15,452 bases of DNA, taken from Desulfobacterales bacterium (lineage in GTDB: Bacteria > Desulfobacterota > Desulfobacteria > Desulfobacterales > Desulfobacteraceae). The position numbers and the translations under genes were made by a program. Positions 7,208 to 14,117 of the stretch are shown in pieces. The DNA is taken from contig JAKSBM010000972.1 of NCBI GenBank assembly GCA_022361135.1, forward strand, positions 1 through 15,452, given 5' to 3'. Within the stretch, counting starts at the first letter, position 1. Every line of letters begins with the position of its first letter. The notes under the pieces are model-generated. The model had not been told where the DNA came from and ran no database searches. It saw only the letters and a list, made by a program, of their open reading frames with translations.

Positions 7208-8215
7208 TCATTGCTGGTAATATTCACGATACCATTTCACAAAATTGGCAATGCCGTCTTCAACGGAAGTGGAGGGTTTAAACCCCGTATCCGCAATCAA
7301 ATCACTGACATCGGCATAGGTGGAAGGTACATCACCGGCCTGGAGGGGCAGATAATCAATTTCCGCCTTTTTACCCAGGGCCGATTCAATGGCCCGGACA
7401 AAATCCATCAATGGAACCGGATTATTGTTGCCGATGTTGTAAATCTTATAGGGCACGCAGGAGGTGGACGGATCCGGCTGCTCCGAGGACCAGGATGGAT
7501 TGGCCTCGGGCACCTTTTTCATGACGCGAAACACACCCTCTACGATATCGTCGATGTAGGTAAAATCGCGTTGCATATTCCCATGGTTAAAAACCTTAAT
7601 GGGTTCGCCGGCCATAATGGCCTTGGTAAAAAGGAATAAAGCCATGTCGGGGCGTCCCCAGGGCCCGTAAACCGTAAAAAACCGCAATCCCGTTGTGGGA
7701 AGGCCATACAAATAGCTATAGGTATGTGCCATGAGTTCATTGGCTTTTTTGGAGGCCGCATAGAGGCTGATGGGATGATCCACATTATCCTTTACGGAAA
7801 AGGGCATGTTGGTGTTCAGGCCGTAGACGGAAGAGGAAGAGGCATAGACCAGATGCTTCACCTTGGATTGACGACACCCTTCCAAAACATTTCCAAAGCC
7901 CACCAGGTTACTGTCCACATAGGCCCCTGGATTTTCAATGCTGTATCTCACACCGGCCTGGGCCGCCAGGTTTACAACACAGTCAAAGGAGTGATCCTGG
8001 AAAAGCGCTTCCATTTCGCTACGATGGGAAATATCCATCTGGATAAATTGAAACCCCTGTTTTTCATTGAGGCGTTTCAACCGATCTTTTTTCAAATTCA
8101 CATCATAGTAATCATTCAGATTATCAATACCGACGACGGTGTGTCCTTCATCCAAAAGCCGCGATGCCAGATTAAATCCGATGAATCCCGCAATTCCGGT
8201 AATTAAAGTATTCAT
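7208..8215 (-). CDS. NAD-dependent epimerase, UDP-glucuronate 4-epimerase-like (extended SDR)
   Basis: This 335-residue extended short-chain dehydrogenase/reductase interconverts sugar nucleotides by C4 oxidation-reduction on tightly bound NAD. It has the Rossmann fingerprint TGIAGFIG (6-13), the NAD acidic residue in [10 protein letters not shown] (29-38), [15 protein letters not shown] (82-96), ASSSSVYG (125-132) and the catalytic pair Y152/K156 in YAASK. The segment [19 protein letters not shown] (178-196) is the signature of UDP-glucuronate 4-epimerases (CapI/LspL type), distinguishing them from GalE. The product would be UDP-galacturonate, a precursor for acidic capsule, EPS or LPS. The start has GGGAGC about 5 nt upstream. 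It lies 79 bp downstream of the small Arg-rich gene on the same strand and may share its promoter. pepN separates it from the EPS export genes, so a shared product is plausible but unproven. Substrate assignment is by motif only. Confidence 0.9.
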   Translation of the reverse strand: MNTLITGIAGFIGFNLASRLLDEGHTVVGIDNLNDYYDVNLKKDRLKRLNEKQGFQFIQMDISHRSEMEALFQDHSFDCVVNLAAQAGVRYSIENPGAYVDSNLVGFGNVLEGCRQSKVKHLVYASSSSVYGLNTNMPFSVKDNVDHPISLYAASKKANELMAHTYSYLYGLPTTGLRFFTVYGPWGRPDMALFLFTKAIMAGEPIKVFNHGNMQRDFTYIDDIVEGVFRVMKKVPEANPSWSSEQPDPSTSCVPYKIYNIGNNNPVPLMDFVRAIESALGKKAEIDYLPLQAGDVPSTYADVSDLIADTGFKPSTSVEDGIANFVKWYREYYQQ

Positions 8216-8294
8216 AGAGCTCCCATTTCAAGTAGAATTCTAACCTTGTTGAAGGGCATTTTTACCACGAAGTTCTGCGGAAAACAATTAATAA

Positions 8295-8516
8295 TCACGG
8301 AAGATCCTTATAGGTCGGCGAACTGCTCCAGCGACTGATCCGCTCCCATCCGAACCGGTCCTCCCATCCCTTTCGCCGATCTTTCATCTTTCCCCGTCTC
8401 TCCACGCCGGGGTATCCCGGCCCCATGTCAAGGATGCGACGATCAATGGGGGATCTGCGATCAATGGGGGAACGTTTGATGTAAGCCGTTTTGGCCTGAC
8501 TTTTACCCTGGGTCAT
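8295..8516 (-). CDS. Small Arg-rich hypothetical protein with SPIDRR tandem repeat
   Basis: The frame encodes a 73-residue, very basic protein with 19 Arg or Lys. I believe it is real because GGGAGG lies about 8 nt before the ATG and a near-consensus promoter lies upstream. It carries two adjacent copies of SPIDRR (16-27), then PGVERRGKMKDRR and a Trp-rich tail GWEDRFGWERISRWSSS (50-66). Short proteins with ERR/DRR spacing and a W-rich end resemble small basic proteins I associate with Desulfobacterota, but I cannot name a family or function. It has no signal peptide, membrane segment or cysteine. The charge and aromatic tail would suit binding to nucleic acid, acidic polymer or membrane surface, which is speculation. 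It sits directly upstream of the epimerase and downstream of the CULT gene on the same strand. Confidence 0.72.
   Translation of the reverse strand: MTQGKSQAKTAYIKRSPIDRRSPIDRRILDMGPGYPGVERRGKMKDRRKGWEDRFGWERISRWSSSPTYKDLP
8440..8475 (-). repeat. Two tandem 18-bp units encoding SPIDRR-SPIDRR
   Basis: The plus-strand units 8440-8457 and 8458-8475 share their first 14 bases (cgatcaatggggga), then diverge at the last four. The divergence shows the duplication is not brand new, and the repeat keeps frame. Confidence 0.8.
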
Positions 8517-8541
8517 ATTTTGCCCTCCCGCTAAATTTACG

Positions 8542-8561
8542 ACGTTAATTATTATTAACGT
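8542..8561. promoter_or_regulatory. Perfect 8-bp dyad (operator-like) in the leader of the small Arg-rich gene
   Basis: ACGTTAAT and ATTAACGT flank a 4-base centre in an A/T-rich stretch, 26-45 bases upstream of the ATG at 8516. The 20-bp symmetrical element has the size and spacing of a site for a dimeric helix-turn-helix repressor. It lies downstream of the predicted promoter, in the transcribed leader. No candidate regulator is encoded nearby. The symmetry is observed; the function is inference. Confidence 0.5.
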
Positions 8562-8651
8562 ATATGTGTATTTTTTTTGAAGGTTTGCGGCTGATTAGAA
8601 ATGAAATCCCCTGGGGGAAAAATGGGTTATCCAACACAAGAGACTGGATTA

Positions 8652-8679
8652 ATTATATAAGAATCGGAAGGGTTGTCAA
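8652..8679 (-). promoter_or_regulatory. Near-consensus sigma-70 promoter for the small Arg-rich gene (and possibly the epimerase)
   Basis: On the minus strand TTGACA (8679-8674) and TATAAT (8657-8652) are both perfect consensus hexamers separated by 16 bp. This is the best promoter in the window. It begins only 9 bases after the CULT stop codon and predicts a transcript start near 8645, giving a leader of about 130 nt before the ATG at 8516. Such strength suggests high expression unless repressed, and the dyad in the leader is a natural place for control. Confidence 0.75.
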
Positions 8680-8687
8680 AATTTTTT

Positions 8688-9059
8688 TTAACGGGTTACA
8701 AGGTTATCCATGATCAAGCCCCAGAAACCATAGGCTGTTTGGCTGTAAAACCATCCCAAATGGCCGCTGCACTGGGAACAGACGGCCACCTGCCACTCAT
8801 ACCCCTTGAACCACGAAAAATCGGAACTGGGCTCCGAAGCCGTTGTGGCCCCGGGGGCATTGGAAAAACAACCGATTTCAAACACTTGACCATGGGGGTT
8901 GGCAAAAACGTGGGTTCCCTGGTCATCCACCCGGATCCCATGGGCGGCATCGGCCACCTCTTTCCGGCAAAATCGGCATAGATATTTCAATTCATCCGGG
9001 CTTGCCTTTTCTTCGATACGGACTTCCTGATCCGTCTTCTCCTTGCAGACTATGGTCAT
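8688..9059 (-). CDS. Stand-alone CULT-domain protein (bacterial cereblon homologue)
   Basis: This 123-residue protein is a complete single CULT domain, the zinc-bound beta-tent fold that in eukaryotic cereblon (CRBN) binds thalidomide and C-terminal cyclic imides. Zinc ligands are C28/C31 (CRFC) and C94/C97 (CSQC). The aromatic cage is W83, W89 and W103, with spacings of 6 and 14, the same as W380/W386/W400 of human CRBN. Y105 stands at the F402 position. ANPHG (53-57) matches the VNPHG loop of CRBN, and SWFKGYEWQVAVC and HLGWFY match SWFPGYAWTVAQC and HIGWKF. F81 replaces CRBN H378; as I recall, the characterised Magnetospirillum protein has Phe there too. No DDB1-binding or Lon-like part is present, so it is not a ubiquitin-ligase receptor. 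The natural bacterial ligand is unknown. The ATG overlaps the stop of the upstream membrane protein (ATGA), with GGGAG 7 nt before it, so the two are translationally coupled. Confidence 0.93.
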   Translation of the reverse strand: MTIVCKEKTDQEVRIEEKASPDELKYLCRFCRKEVADAAHGIRVDDQGTHVFANPHGQVFEIGCFSNAPGATTASEPSSDFSWFKGYEWQVAVCSQCSGHLGWFYSQTAYGFWGLIMDNLVTR

Positions 9060-9778
9060 TTGACGCTCCCCTCCCGGTCAAGTATGAACAAGGTTGCCCC
9101 CACCGGTGCATAGGAAAGAAATAGAATATTGAGCCAGGGAATCAAAAACAACAAACCAAATCCCAGGTGAAATCCCAGATTTTGTTTTAGAAATCCCAGC
9201 CGTTCACGAAAGGGAATCATCCGCCTGGCATATATGAGATCCGTATGATCCCAGGCCAGGAACAGGGCTGCTGCCATGGAAGAGACCACAATGAACACGG
9301 GTCCAAGGGGGGTTAACAACCCCACAAGTGCGATAAAAAGTGAAATAAAAAGGGGGATTATGGCCCGGGGGATTTCCTGTTTCATGAGGTAAATGAAAAG
9401 GCCGATCCAGGATTCGTCGCCGGCCCCCTTCTCCATTCCCACATGGATTCGTTCGGTGATCCTGGACATATAATCCATGATAAAAACACAGAAAAAGATC
9501 TGGGCCACGATATAGGACATCAACATGGCCACCGCGGTGAGGATCACCACCAGGAACCAGGAAACGATATTCCAAACGTAGACCAGCCACCCGCCGTCGG
9601 GCATGGTCCAAATTAAATTCAAGATTTCATTGTGCCAAACCAGGACAAGGCCGGACATGAACAAAAAAACGGCCATAATAATCACAAACCGCAAAAGGCC
9701 AAGCAGGAGCAATGAAGGAGTTTTAAGAGCCAGAAAAAGTCCTTTGAAATTATATTTAATTCCATTTATAAAAGCCAT
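9056..9778 (-). CDS. EI24/CysZ-like integral membrane protein
   Basis: This polytopic inner-membrane protein has about 240 residues and four or more long hydrophobic stretches, near 23-48, 65-100, 140-176 and 204-232. The block FLAWDHTDLIYARRM...F (about 173-190) and the following LGFGLLFLIPWLNILFLSYAPVGATLF match the EI24 (PF07264) pattern also found in CysZ, where it supports sulfate uptake for cysteine synthesis. Generic EI24 proteins have no settled function, so sulfate transport should not be assumed, and no cysteine-biosynthesis gene lies nearby. The frame opens further upstream at 9802. I chose the ATG at 9778 because it has AAGG about 8 nt upstream, the 9802 ATG has none, and MAFINGIKYNFKG is a typical EI24 N-terminus. 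Its stop overlaps the CULT start in ATGA, implying joint expression. Confidence 0.85.
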   Translation of the reverse strand: MAFINGIKYNFKGLFLALKTPSLLLLGLLRFVIIMAVFLFMSGLVLVWHNEILNLIWTMPDGGWLVYVWNIVSWFLVVILTAVAMLMSYIVAQIFFCVFIMDYMSRITERIHVGMEKGAGDESWIGLFIYLMKQEIPRAIIPLFISLFIALVGLLTPLGPVFIVVSSMAAALFLAWDHTDLIYARRMIPFRERLGFLKQNLGFHLGFGLLFLIPWLNILFLSYAPVGATLFILDREGSVK

Positions 9779-9800
9779 TGATTTACCTTGATTGATGGTC

Positions 9801-9845
9801 ATTATTTTTATAGATCACGACTCTGGGTCGTACTATAAAAATAAT
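9801..9845. promoter_or_regulatory. 45-bp near-perfect dyad between the divergent membrane-protein and aminotransferase genes
   Basis: The outer arms ATTATTTTTATAG (9801-9813) and CTATAAAAATAAT (9833-9845) are perfect 13-bp inverted repeats. Inside them ACGAC (9817-9821) and GTCGT (9827-9831) form a second perfect pair around TCTGG. The centre lies about 45 bases from the start at 9778 and 52 bases from that at 9875, so it is almost exactly in the middle of the divergent region. The arms contain TATAAA/TATAAT-like hexamers facing both ways. It fits a shared operator or symmetric bidirectional promoter. A terminator role is less likely because both genes start, rather than end, here. Confidence 0.65.
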
Positions 9846-9874
9846 TTTTTATCAACGTGCCATGGAGCAAGAAA

Positions 9875-10726
9875 ATGAAAATATACTACGTTGATGGTCA
9901 ATTTGTCCCTTCGGACCAGGCTGTAATCCCCGTGGATGACCTTGCAATTCTCAGGGGATACGGCATTTGTGATATCATGCGAACCTACAAGGGGCAGCCC
10001 TATTTCCTGAACGAACACGTTCGCCGGCTTGAAGATTCCGCCCGGGAAACCGGCATTGACCTCCCCTGGGACAGTGATGAACTCAAAACCATCATCCTCC
10101 AAACCCTGGAAAAAAATCCCGCCATTGAAGATGCCAATATCCGCATCATCGTCACCGGGGGATCCAGCTCGGATTTTTTCACCCCCCAGGGAGAGCCCAG
10201 ATTAATCGTCATGGTCACCCCCATCCCTGCCCTGCCCCCCCAATGGTACACCCACGGCATCCATGTCGTTACCCATCACCAGGAAAGGGCATTGCCCAAG
10301 GCCAAGGTTATTTCATACATGTCTGCGGCCATGGCATTGAAGGAAGCCAAAAAAAGCGGGGCCATCGAAGCCCTTTACATCACCCGGGAAGGGGAGGCAC
10401 TGGAGGGGACCACAAGTAACCTTTTCGCATTTTTCAACAATATCCTGGTCACTCCTGGTGATAAGGTCCTCAAGGGAATTACCCGAAAACTGATCCTCTC
10501 CCTGGGAAAAAAGATATTTAAGGTGGAAGAACGCCCCATTCCCCTGGAGGACCTGCTCCAGGCCGATGAAGTCTTTATCTCTGGAACCAACAAGGGAATT
10601 GTTCCGGTGGTGCAGATCGATTCCACACCCGTTGGAAGGGGAATCCCGGGGAAAAACACCCAAAAACTCATGGCCCTGCTCCAGGAACATGCCCAGGACT
10701 TTATGATTTCCCAAGACCCATCCTAG
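9875..10726 (+). CDS. Class IV PLP-dependent aminotransferase (branched-chain / D-amino-acid aminotransferase type)
   Basis: This 283-residue fold-type IV aminotransferase transfers an amino group between an amino acid and a 2-oxo acid using PLP. Landmarks are MKIYYVDGQFVPSDQA at the N-terminus, RTYKGQPYFLNEHVRRLEDSA (36-56), the Schiff-base K144 in KAKVISYMSAAMALKEA, E177 in EALEGTTSNLF (174-184), and LKGITR (199-204), which holds the phosphate group. This layout is shared by IlvE, D-amino-acid aminotransferase and 4-amino-4-deoxychorismate lyase. The residue order around K144 and the LKGITR block resembles D-AAT and archaeal-type BCAT equally, so the substrate is left open. The frame continues to a GTG at 9857, but the ATG at 9875 has GGAG 7 nt upstream and matches the family N-terminus. 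It is divergent from the EI24/CULT pair and convergent with the cyclase gene 7 bp away. Confidence 0.9.
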   Translation: MKIYYVDGQFVPSDQAVIPVDDLAILRGYGICDIMRTYKGQPYFLNEHVRRLEDSARETGIDLPWDSDELKTIILQTLEKNPAIEDANIRIIVTGGSSSDFFTPQGEPRLIVMVTPIPALPPQWYTHGIHVVTHHQERALPKAKVISYMSAAMALKEAKKSGAIEALYITREGEALEGTTSNLFAFFNNILVTPGDKVLKGITRKLILSLGKKIFKVEERPIPLEDLLQADEVFISGTNKGIVPVVQIDSTPVGRGIPGKNTQKLMALLQEHAQDFMISQDPS

Positions 10727-10733
10727 TCCCCAT

Positions 10734-12329
10734 CTATCCCGCCCGGGGAATACATCCTATCAAACAGGTATTTTCCCGGGCAAATTCTTTATAGGCAACA
10801 CCGGAACGGGGGGTAATAAAATTATCCCCCAATTGAAATCGAGTCTTAAATCCCTCCAAAAAATCCAGGGACGCGACATGGGGCGGAGCACTGGAAAAAT
10901 CTGTTACCCGGAACACCCTTTCCAACAACGGCGTCTGGGAAGAAATTTCAGCGGATCGAAGTTTATCCAGCAACCGTTCTTCCACATGGATGGCTCCGGG
11001 TTTACCGGTGTGTTCCAATCGGGATGCCGTATTCACGGCCGCACCAATGGCCGTGATCACCCGACGGCTCCGACTTCCCAACGGGCCGATGGTGGCATTT
11101 CCATAATCCATCCCCGCCCGAAAATTCATCTCAATCCCGTATTTTTCCAATAATCCTTTCACAAGCCCCTGGGGATCTGAAGCATGGCACCCCTGCTTCA
11201 ATTGGTTCACCTGGGAAAAAAAACTCCCCAGGGCCATGGTCATGATCATCAACCGGTCCTTGATACCCGGAGGATTGGGATAGGCATCGAGGGGATCAAA
11301 CACGGAGACATGTTCGAGGAAGACCGAATCTCCAATGAAATTATCCAGCCGACACCCGTGGGTGAAGGCAATGTCTGCGGTAATTTCGTGGCAGTGTTTA
11401 AGGACGAAAAAATAATCCCTGGGGGCCATGGTTCCAAGGACCTTCACCGATCCAACCATATCGATGAAGGCATAGACCCCGTCATCAATGCTGATGGGCT
11501 CCATGTGAACCTGATCCAGCGTCACCCCTCCCAGGGCCCTGAGGTAGCGTTTCTGTTCATTTAATTCTTCGGCCTTGGCATTGACCCGGTCCCAGGCCCT
11601 GCGCAGTTTCAATTCCTTTCGCTGGATGATCCGGGAAGCCGAAGTGCCCCTGGCCCGGCCCAGGGAAATGATGGATGCCATTTCAACGGCTTCAATCAAA
11701 AGATCCAATCGCCGTTTCAATTCATCCAGCTGCCCCCCCTCCCCCAGGGCCAGAAGGGAGGGGCAGATGGTGTTGAAAACAATGGCCCCGTAGTCCGGGA
11801 TATAGGCTGAAAGAAAATTTCTGGCCTTAAACCATTGAACAATTCCCATGTTCACCTGGATATCCTCAAGGGCACCAAACCGGTTTCCATCATAGGAAAA
11901 GGAGGGAAATTTCTCCTGGTTCCCAAGGGGATCGATGGGATGGAGAATGATAATCTTAACCCCGCGGCGATAATAGTCCCTGTGATTGCGAAGCACATGG
12001 GCAATAACACCCGGTGTCTCACGGGATTCCCCCCTGGCTCCCTGGCCATACAGGGGGATGGGGGAAAGGGATTTTCGACGGACCAGCCCAGGCCCGAAGT
12101 ATCGAATAAAAACACCCCGGATCCCTCGGCCATCTGCCAGGTGGAAAATTCCCCGATCCCAATGGGAAGGACGCACATACCGTCTGCCGGTGGCGTCGGA
12201 ACCATAAACGACACCGGCCTGTTCAGCCTTCAATAATCTCCGGCTGAATCGAAGCAGGCAGGCCATGACGTTTTTGGATCGTTTGGCCTGCCGCTTAAAG
12301 ACGTGTAGGTCATTCCAATCGGGTTTCAT
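10734..12329 (-). CDS. Class III nucleotidyl cyclase-like protein with long N-terminal region and altered substrate residues
   Basis: The protein has 531 residues. The C-terminal part (about 280-460) is a class III adenylate/guanylate cyclase homology domain. Both metal-binding aspartates are present: D290 in FIDMVGS and D334 in FIGDSV. So are the transition-state pair N433 and R437 in AVNTASRLE. The positions that normally select adenine differ: the Lys of KFIGD is N330, and the Asp of DFTVIGD is V424 in VITAIG. The following IGD is IGA. Catalysis is thus possible, but the product (cAMP, cGMP or other) cannot be called. Residues 1-230 match no sensor domain I recognise. A helical segment at about 232-265 is probably the coiled-coil signalling linker. 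No membrane segment is clear. The start lies 20 bases inside the end of the fatty-acid synthase gene without its own ribosome site, so translational coupling is likely. Confidence 0.85.
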   Translation of the reverse strand: MKPDWNDLHVFKRQAKRSKNVMACLLRFSRRLLKAEQAGVVYGSDATGRRYVRPSHWDRGIFHLADGRGIRGVFIRYFGPGLVRRKSLSPIPLYGQGARGESRETPGVIAHVLRNHRDYYRRGVKIIILHPIDPLGNQEKFPSFSYDGNRFGALEDIQVNMGIVQWFKARNFLSAYIPDYGAIVFNTICPSLLALGEGGQLDELKRRLDLLIEAVEMASIISLGRARGTSASRIIQRKELKLRRAWDRVNAKAEELNEQKRYLRALGGVTLDQVHMEPISIDDGVYAFIDMVGSVKVLGTMAPRDYFFVLKHCHEITADIAFTHGCRLDNFIGDSVFLEHVSVFDPLDAYPNPPGIKDRLMIMTMALGSFFSQVNQLKQGCHASDPQGLVKGLLEKYGIEMNFRAGMDYGNATIGPLGSRSRRVITAIGAAVNTASRLEHTGKPGAIHVEERLLDKLRSAEISSQTPLLERVFRVTDFSSAPPHVASLDFLEGFKTRFQLGDNFITPRSGVAYKEFARENTCLIGCIPRAG

Positions 12330-13560
12330 TTTTTGAAAAAAGGCTTAAAAAATACCTGTTTTCCCCTCCGCATATGGGTGGTTTATAAAATAAATTTTGA
12401 TACAGGGAAATCTCCCCTTGCTGGAACGAGACCATGGAACCGATGAAAAAGACATGGTAGATCCGATATACCGATTCCGAAACAATTTTCAAAAGGCGAT
12501 CCCGGTGATGCTCCATCCGTGCAATCCAGTCCTCCAGGGTGCGAACATAATGGAGGCGAAAATTCTCCGCATTTAACAGTTCAAACCCGGACCCGCTGGC
12601 CATATCCACCAAATCCTGCTGGGGAAGAAGCTCGCCGCCGGGGAACATATAGGTGTCCAGAAAAGCATTTTTCAACCGCTTTTTCCGCCGCACATTGGTG
12701 GTGATGGTATGTTGGAGAAACAAGCCTTCGGGTTTGAGTGCATCCAATACCTTTCCATAGAAAATTTTCATATTGGACCGTCCCACATGTTCGGACATGC
12801 CAATGCAGGAAATCTTGTCAAAACATTGGCCCTCCAGATCCCTGTAATTCATGATCCGGATATCGATTTGACTGGAAAGTCCCTGGGATTCAATCCAATC
12901 TTCGGCATAGGCTTTTTGTTCCCGGCTCAGGGTGATCCCGGTCACCCGGACCCTGTAATGCTTAGCCGCGTAAACGGCAAAATTTCCCCAGCCACATCCG
13001 ATGTCCAAAAGATGTTCCCCCGGTTGCAGCCTTAGCTTACGGCAGATGATATCCATTTTTTCATTTTGTGCGTCGGACATGGATGCATCCGCAGACGGAT
13101 AATAGCCACAGGTGTATCCCATGGTTTCCCCCAAAAAAATTCGGTAGAAACTGCTGGGGGCATCATAATGATATTCGATATTTTCTTTTTCCTTTTCCCG
13201 CTTTGAGGCCAGGGCCGCCCCCACACGCTCCACCAATCGTTTGGGTTGATCGGTACTCAAAATCTTATCCCAAACCTGTTCATAGAGCTCCCGAATGCTG
13301 CCGGCCACATCAAAATAGCCTTTGACATAGGCCTCCCCAAGGGAAAAGGCATCGGGGGACATCAGGGCTTTGAAAAATTTTTTATCCCGGATCAGAATAC
13401 GGTACCGGATGTCGCCCAACCCGGTTGAATAGGAACGACCATCTGGAGCAACCACTTCCAGTGGAATCATTGCATCCTTGAGGATCTGGACAAATTTATT
13501 GAGGAAAAGACGCTGATAGGATTCAGAGAAACCGGACAGAGAAGGAAAACGAGACCACAT
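12310..13560 (-). CDS. Cyclopropane-fatty-acid synthase family SAM-dependent methyltransferase
   Basis: This 416-residue enzyme of the CFA/mycolic-acid cyclopropane synthase family adds a methylene or methyl group from S-adenosylmethionine to unsaturated acyl chains of membrane phospholipids. Landmarks are YHYDAPSSFYRIFLG (130-144) with YTCGYY (149-154, C151 in the active-site position), the SAM loop LLDIGCGWGNFAVYAAKHY (184-202), GITLSREQKAYAE, GMSEHVGRSNM (E257), FLQHTI (H284) and HYVRTLEDW (337-345). The N-terminal part shows the usual CFA lead-in (GEAYVKGYFDVAGSIRELYE). The frame is open to an ATG at 13611. I use 13560 because AAAGGAGATGTT places a strong ribosome site just before it. Other modifications, such as methyl branching, are possible within the family. 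It overlaps the cyclase-like gene by 20 bases, so membrane-lipid change and the cyclase are co-expressed. Confidence 0.93.
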   Translation of the reverse strand: MWSRFPSLSGFSESYQRLFLNKFVQILKDAMIPLEVVAPDGRSYSTGLGDIRYRILIRDKKFFKALMSPDAFSLGEAYVKGYFDVAGSIRELYEQVWDKILSTDQPKRLVERVGAALASKREKEKENIEYHYDAPSSFYRIFLGETMGYTCGYYPSADASMSDAQNEKMDIICRKLRLQPGEHLLDIGCGWGNFAVYAAKHYRVRVTGITLSREQKAYAEDWIESQGLSSQIDIRIMNYRDLEGQCFDKISCIGMSEHVGRSNMKIFYGKVLDALKPEGLFLQHTITTNVRRKKRLKNAFLDTYMFPGGELLPQQDLVDMASGSGFELLNAENFRLHYVRTLEDWIARMEHHRDRLLKIVSESVYRIYHVFFIGSMVSFQQGEISLYQNLFYKPPICGGENRYFLSLFSKNETRLE

Positions 13561-14117
13561 AACATCTCCTTTGAAATTCAATGGAATTGGAAATTTGTGA
13601 CACCATTTCAACCTAGTGCGGACATTATCGAATTAGGGATAAAATTTAAAGACTTATCTATAAAAAATAAGATCCACATAAATCCTTGGGCATGACGCCG
13701 GTATAAAAATGGCAGACAACCGGAATTTTCACACCCCTAAATGGACCATTTGTGGATGGAAAATCGGGGTCGAAAGGAACGATCAACCCGCATACGGCGA
13801 TGTGGAAGGAAACATGCCCACCATAGCCGTTCTCAAAAATATGTTCCGAAACCATGGACTATCTTCACGATGGTTTAAACCCCTTCCAACAGGGTTGACC
13901 ATCGAATTTGCCAATCACGCCCGGAGGATCAGGTGGTAGCGGAATCTTCCTCCCCCCGTCATCGCCGGGTGGGGAGAAAAACCTTCCAATCAAATGGAAA
14001 AAGGCCCATTCAATGGGAACGTTATTTTGAGAATCACTATAAAAGAAAAATACGGCAGGTTCTACACCGGGTGTGGAAATCCCCATGCAAAACCCTTGTG
14101 GAATGCAGCCATGGCAA
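13561..14117. other. 557-bp interval between the CFA synthase and the ABC transporter genes
   Basis: No confidently supported gene lies here. The part next to the CFA gene (about 13612-13680) is A/T-rich and probably holds its promoter: GATAAT occurs on the minus strand near 13625-13630, without a good -35 box. CTTAT/ATAAG flank an A/T centre around 13653-13671. A 13-base palindrome CCCATTCAATGGG lies at 14005-14017. No convincing terminator follows the substrate-binding gene. One plus-strand frame through this interval looks coding and is listed separately. Confidence 0.5.

Noticed and set aside
9801..9845. Dyad followed by TTTTTT read as a rho-independent terminator
   Set aside because: It lies between two divergent 5' ends where no transcript should end, and its outer arms are A/T-rich. 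An operator or promoter role fits better.
10727..10749. TCCCC/GGGGA stem between the aminotransferase and cyclase ends
   Set aside because: Only 5 bp with a 13-base loop and no T-run, so it does not qualify as a terminator.
13865..14086. Minus-strand frames of 60-75 codons in the 13.6-14.1 kb interval
   Set aside because: No ribosome sites; they are antisense to the slightly more protein-like plus frame, and none shows a domain.
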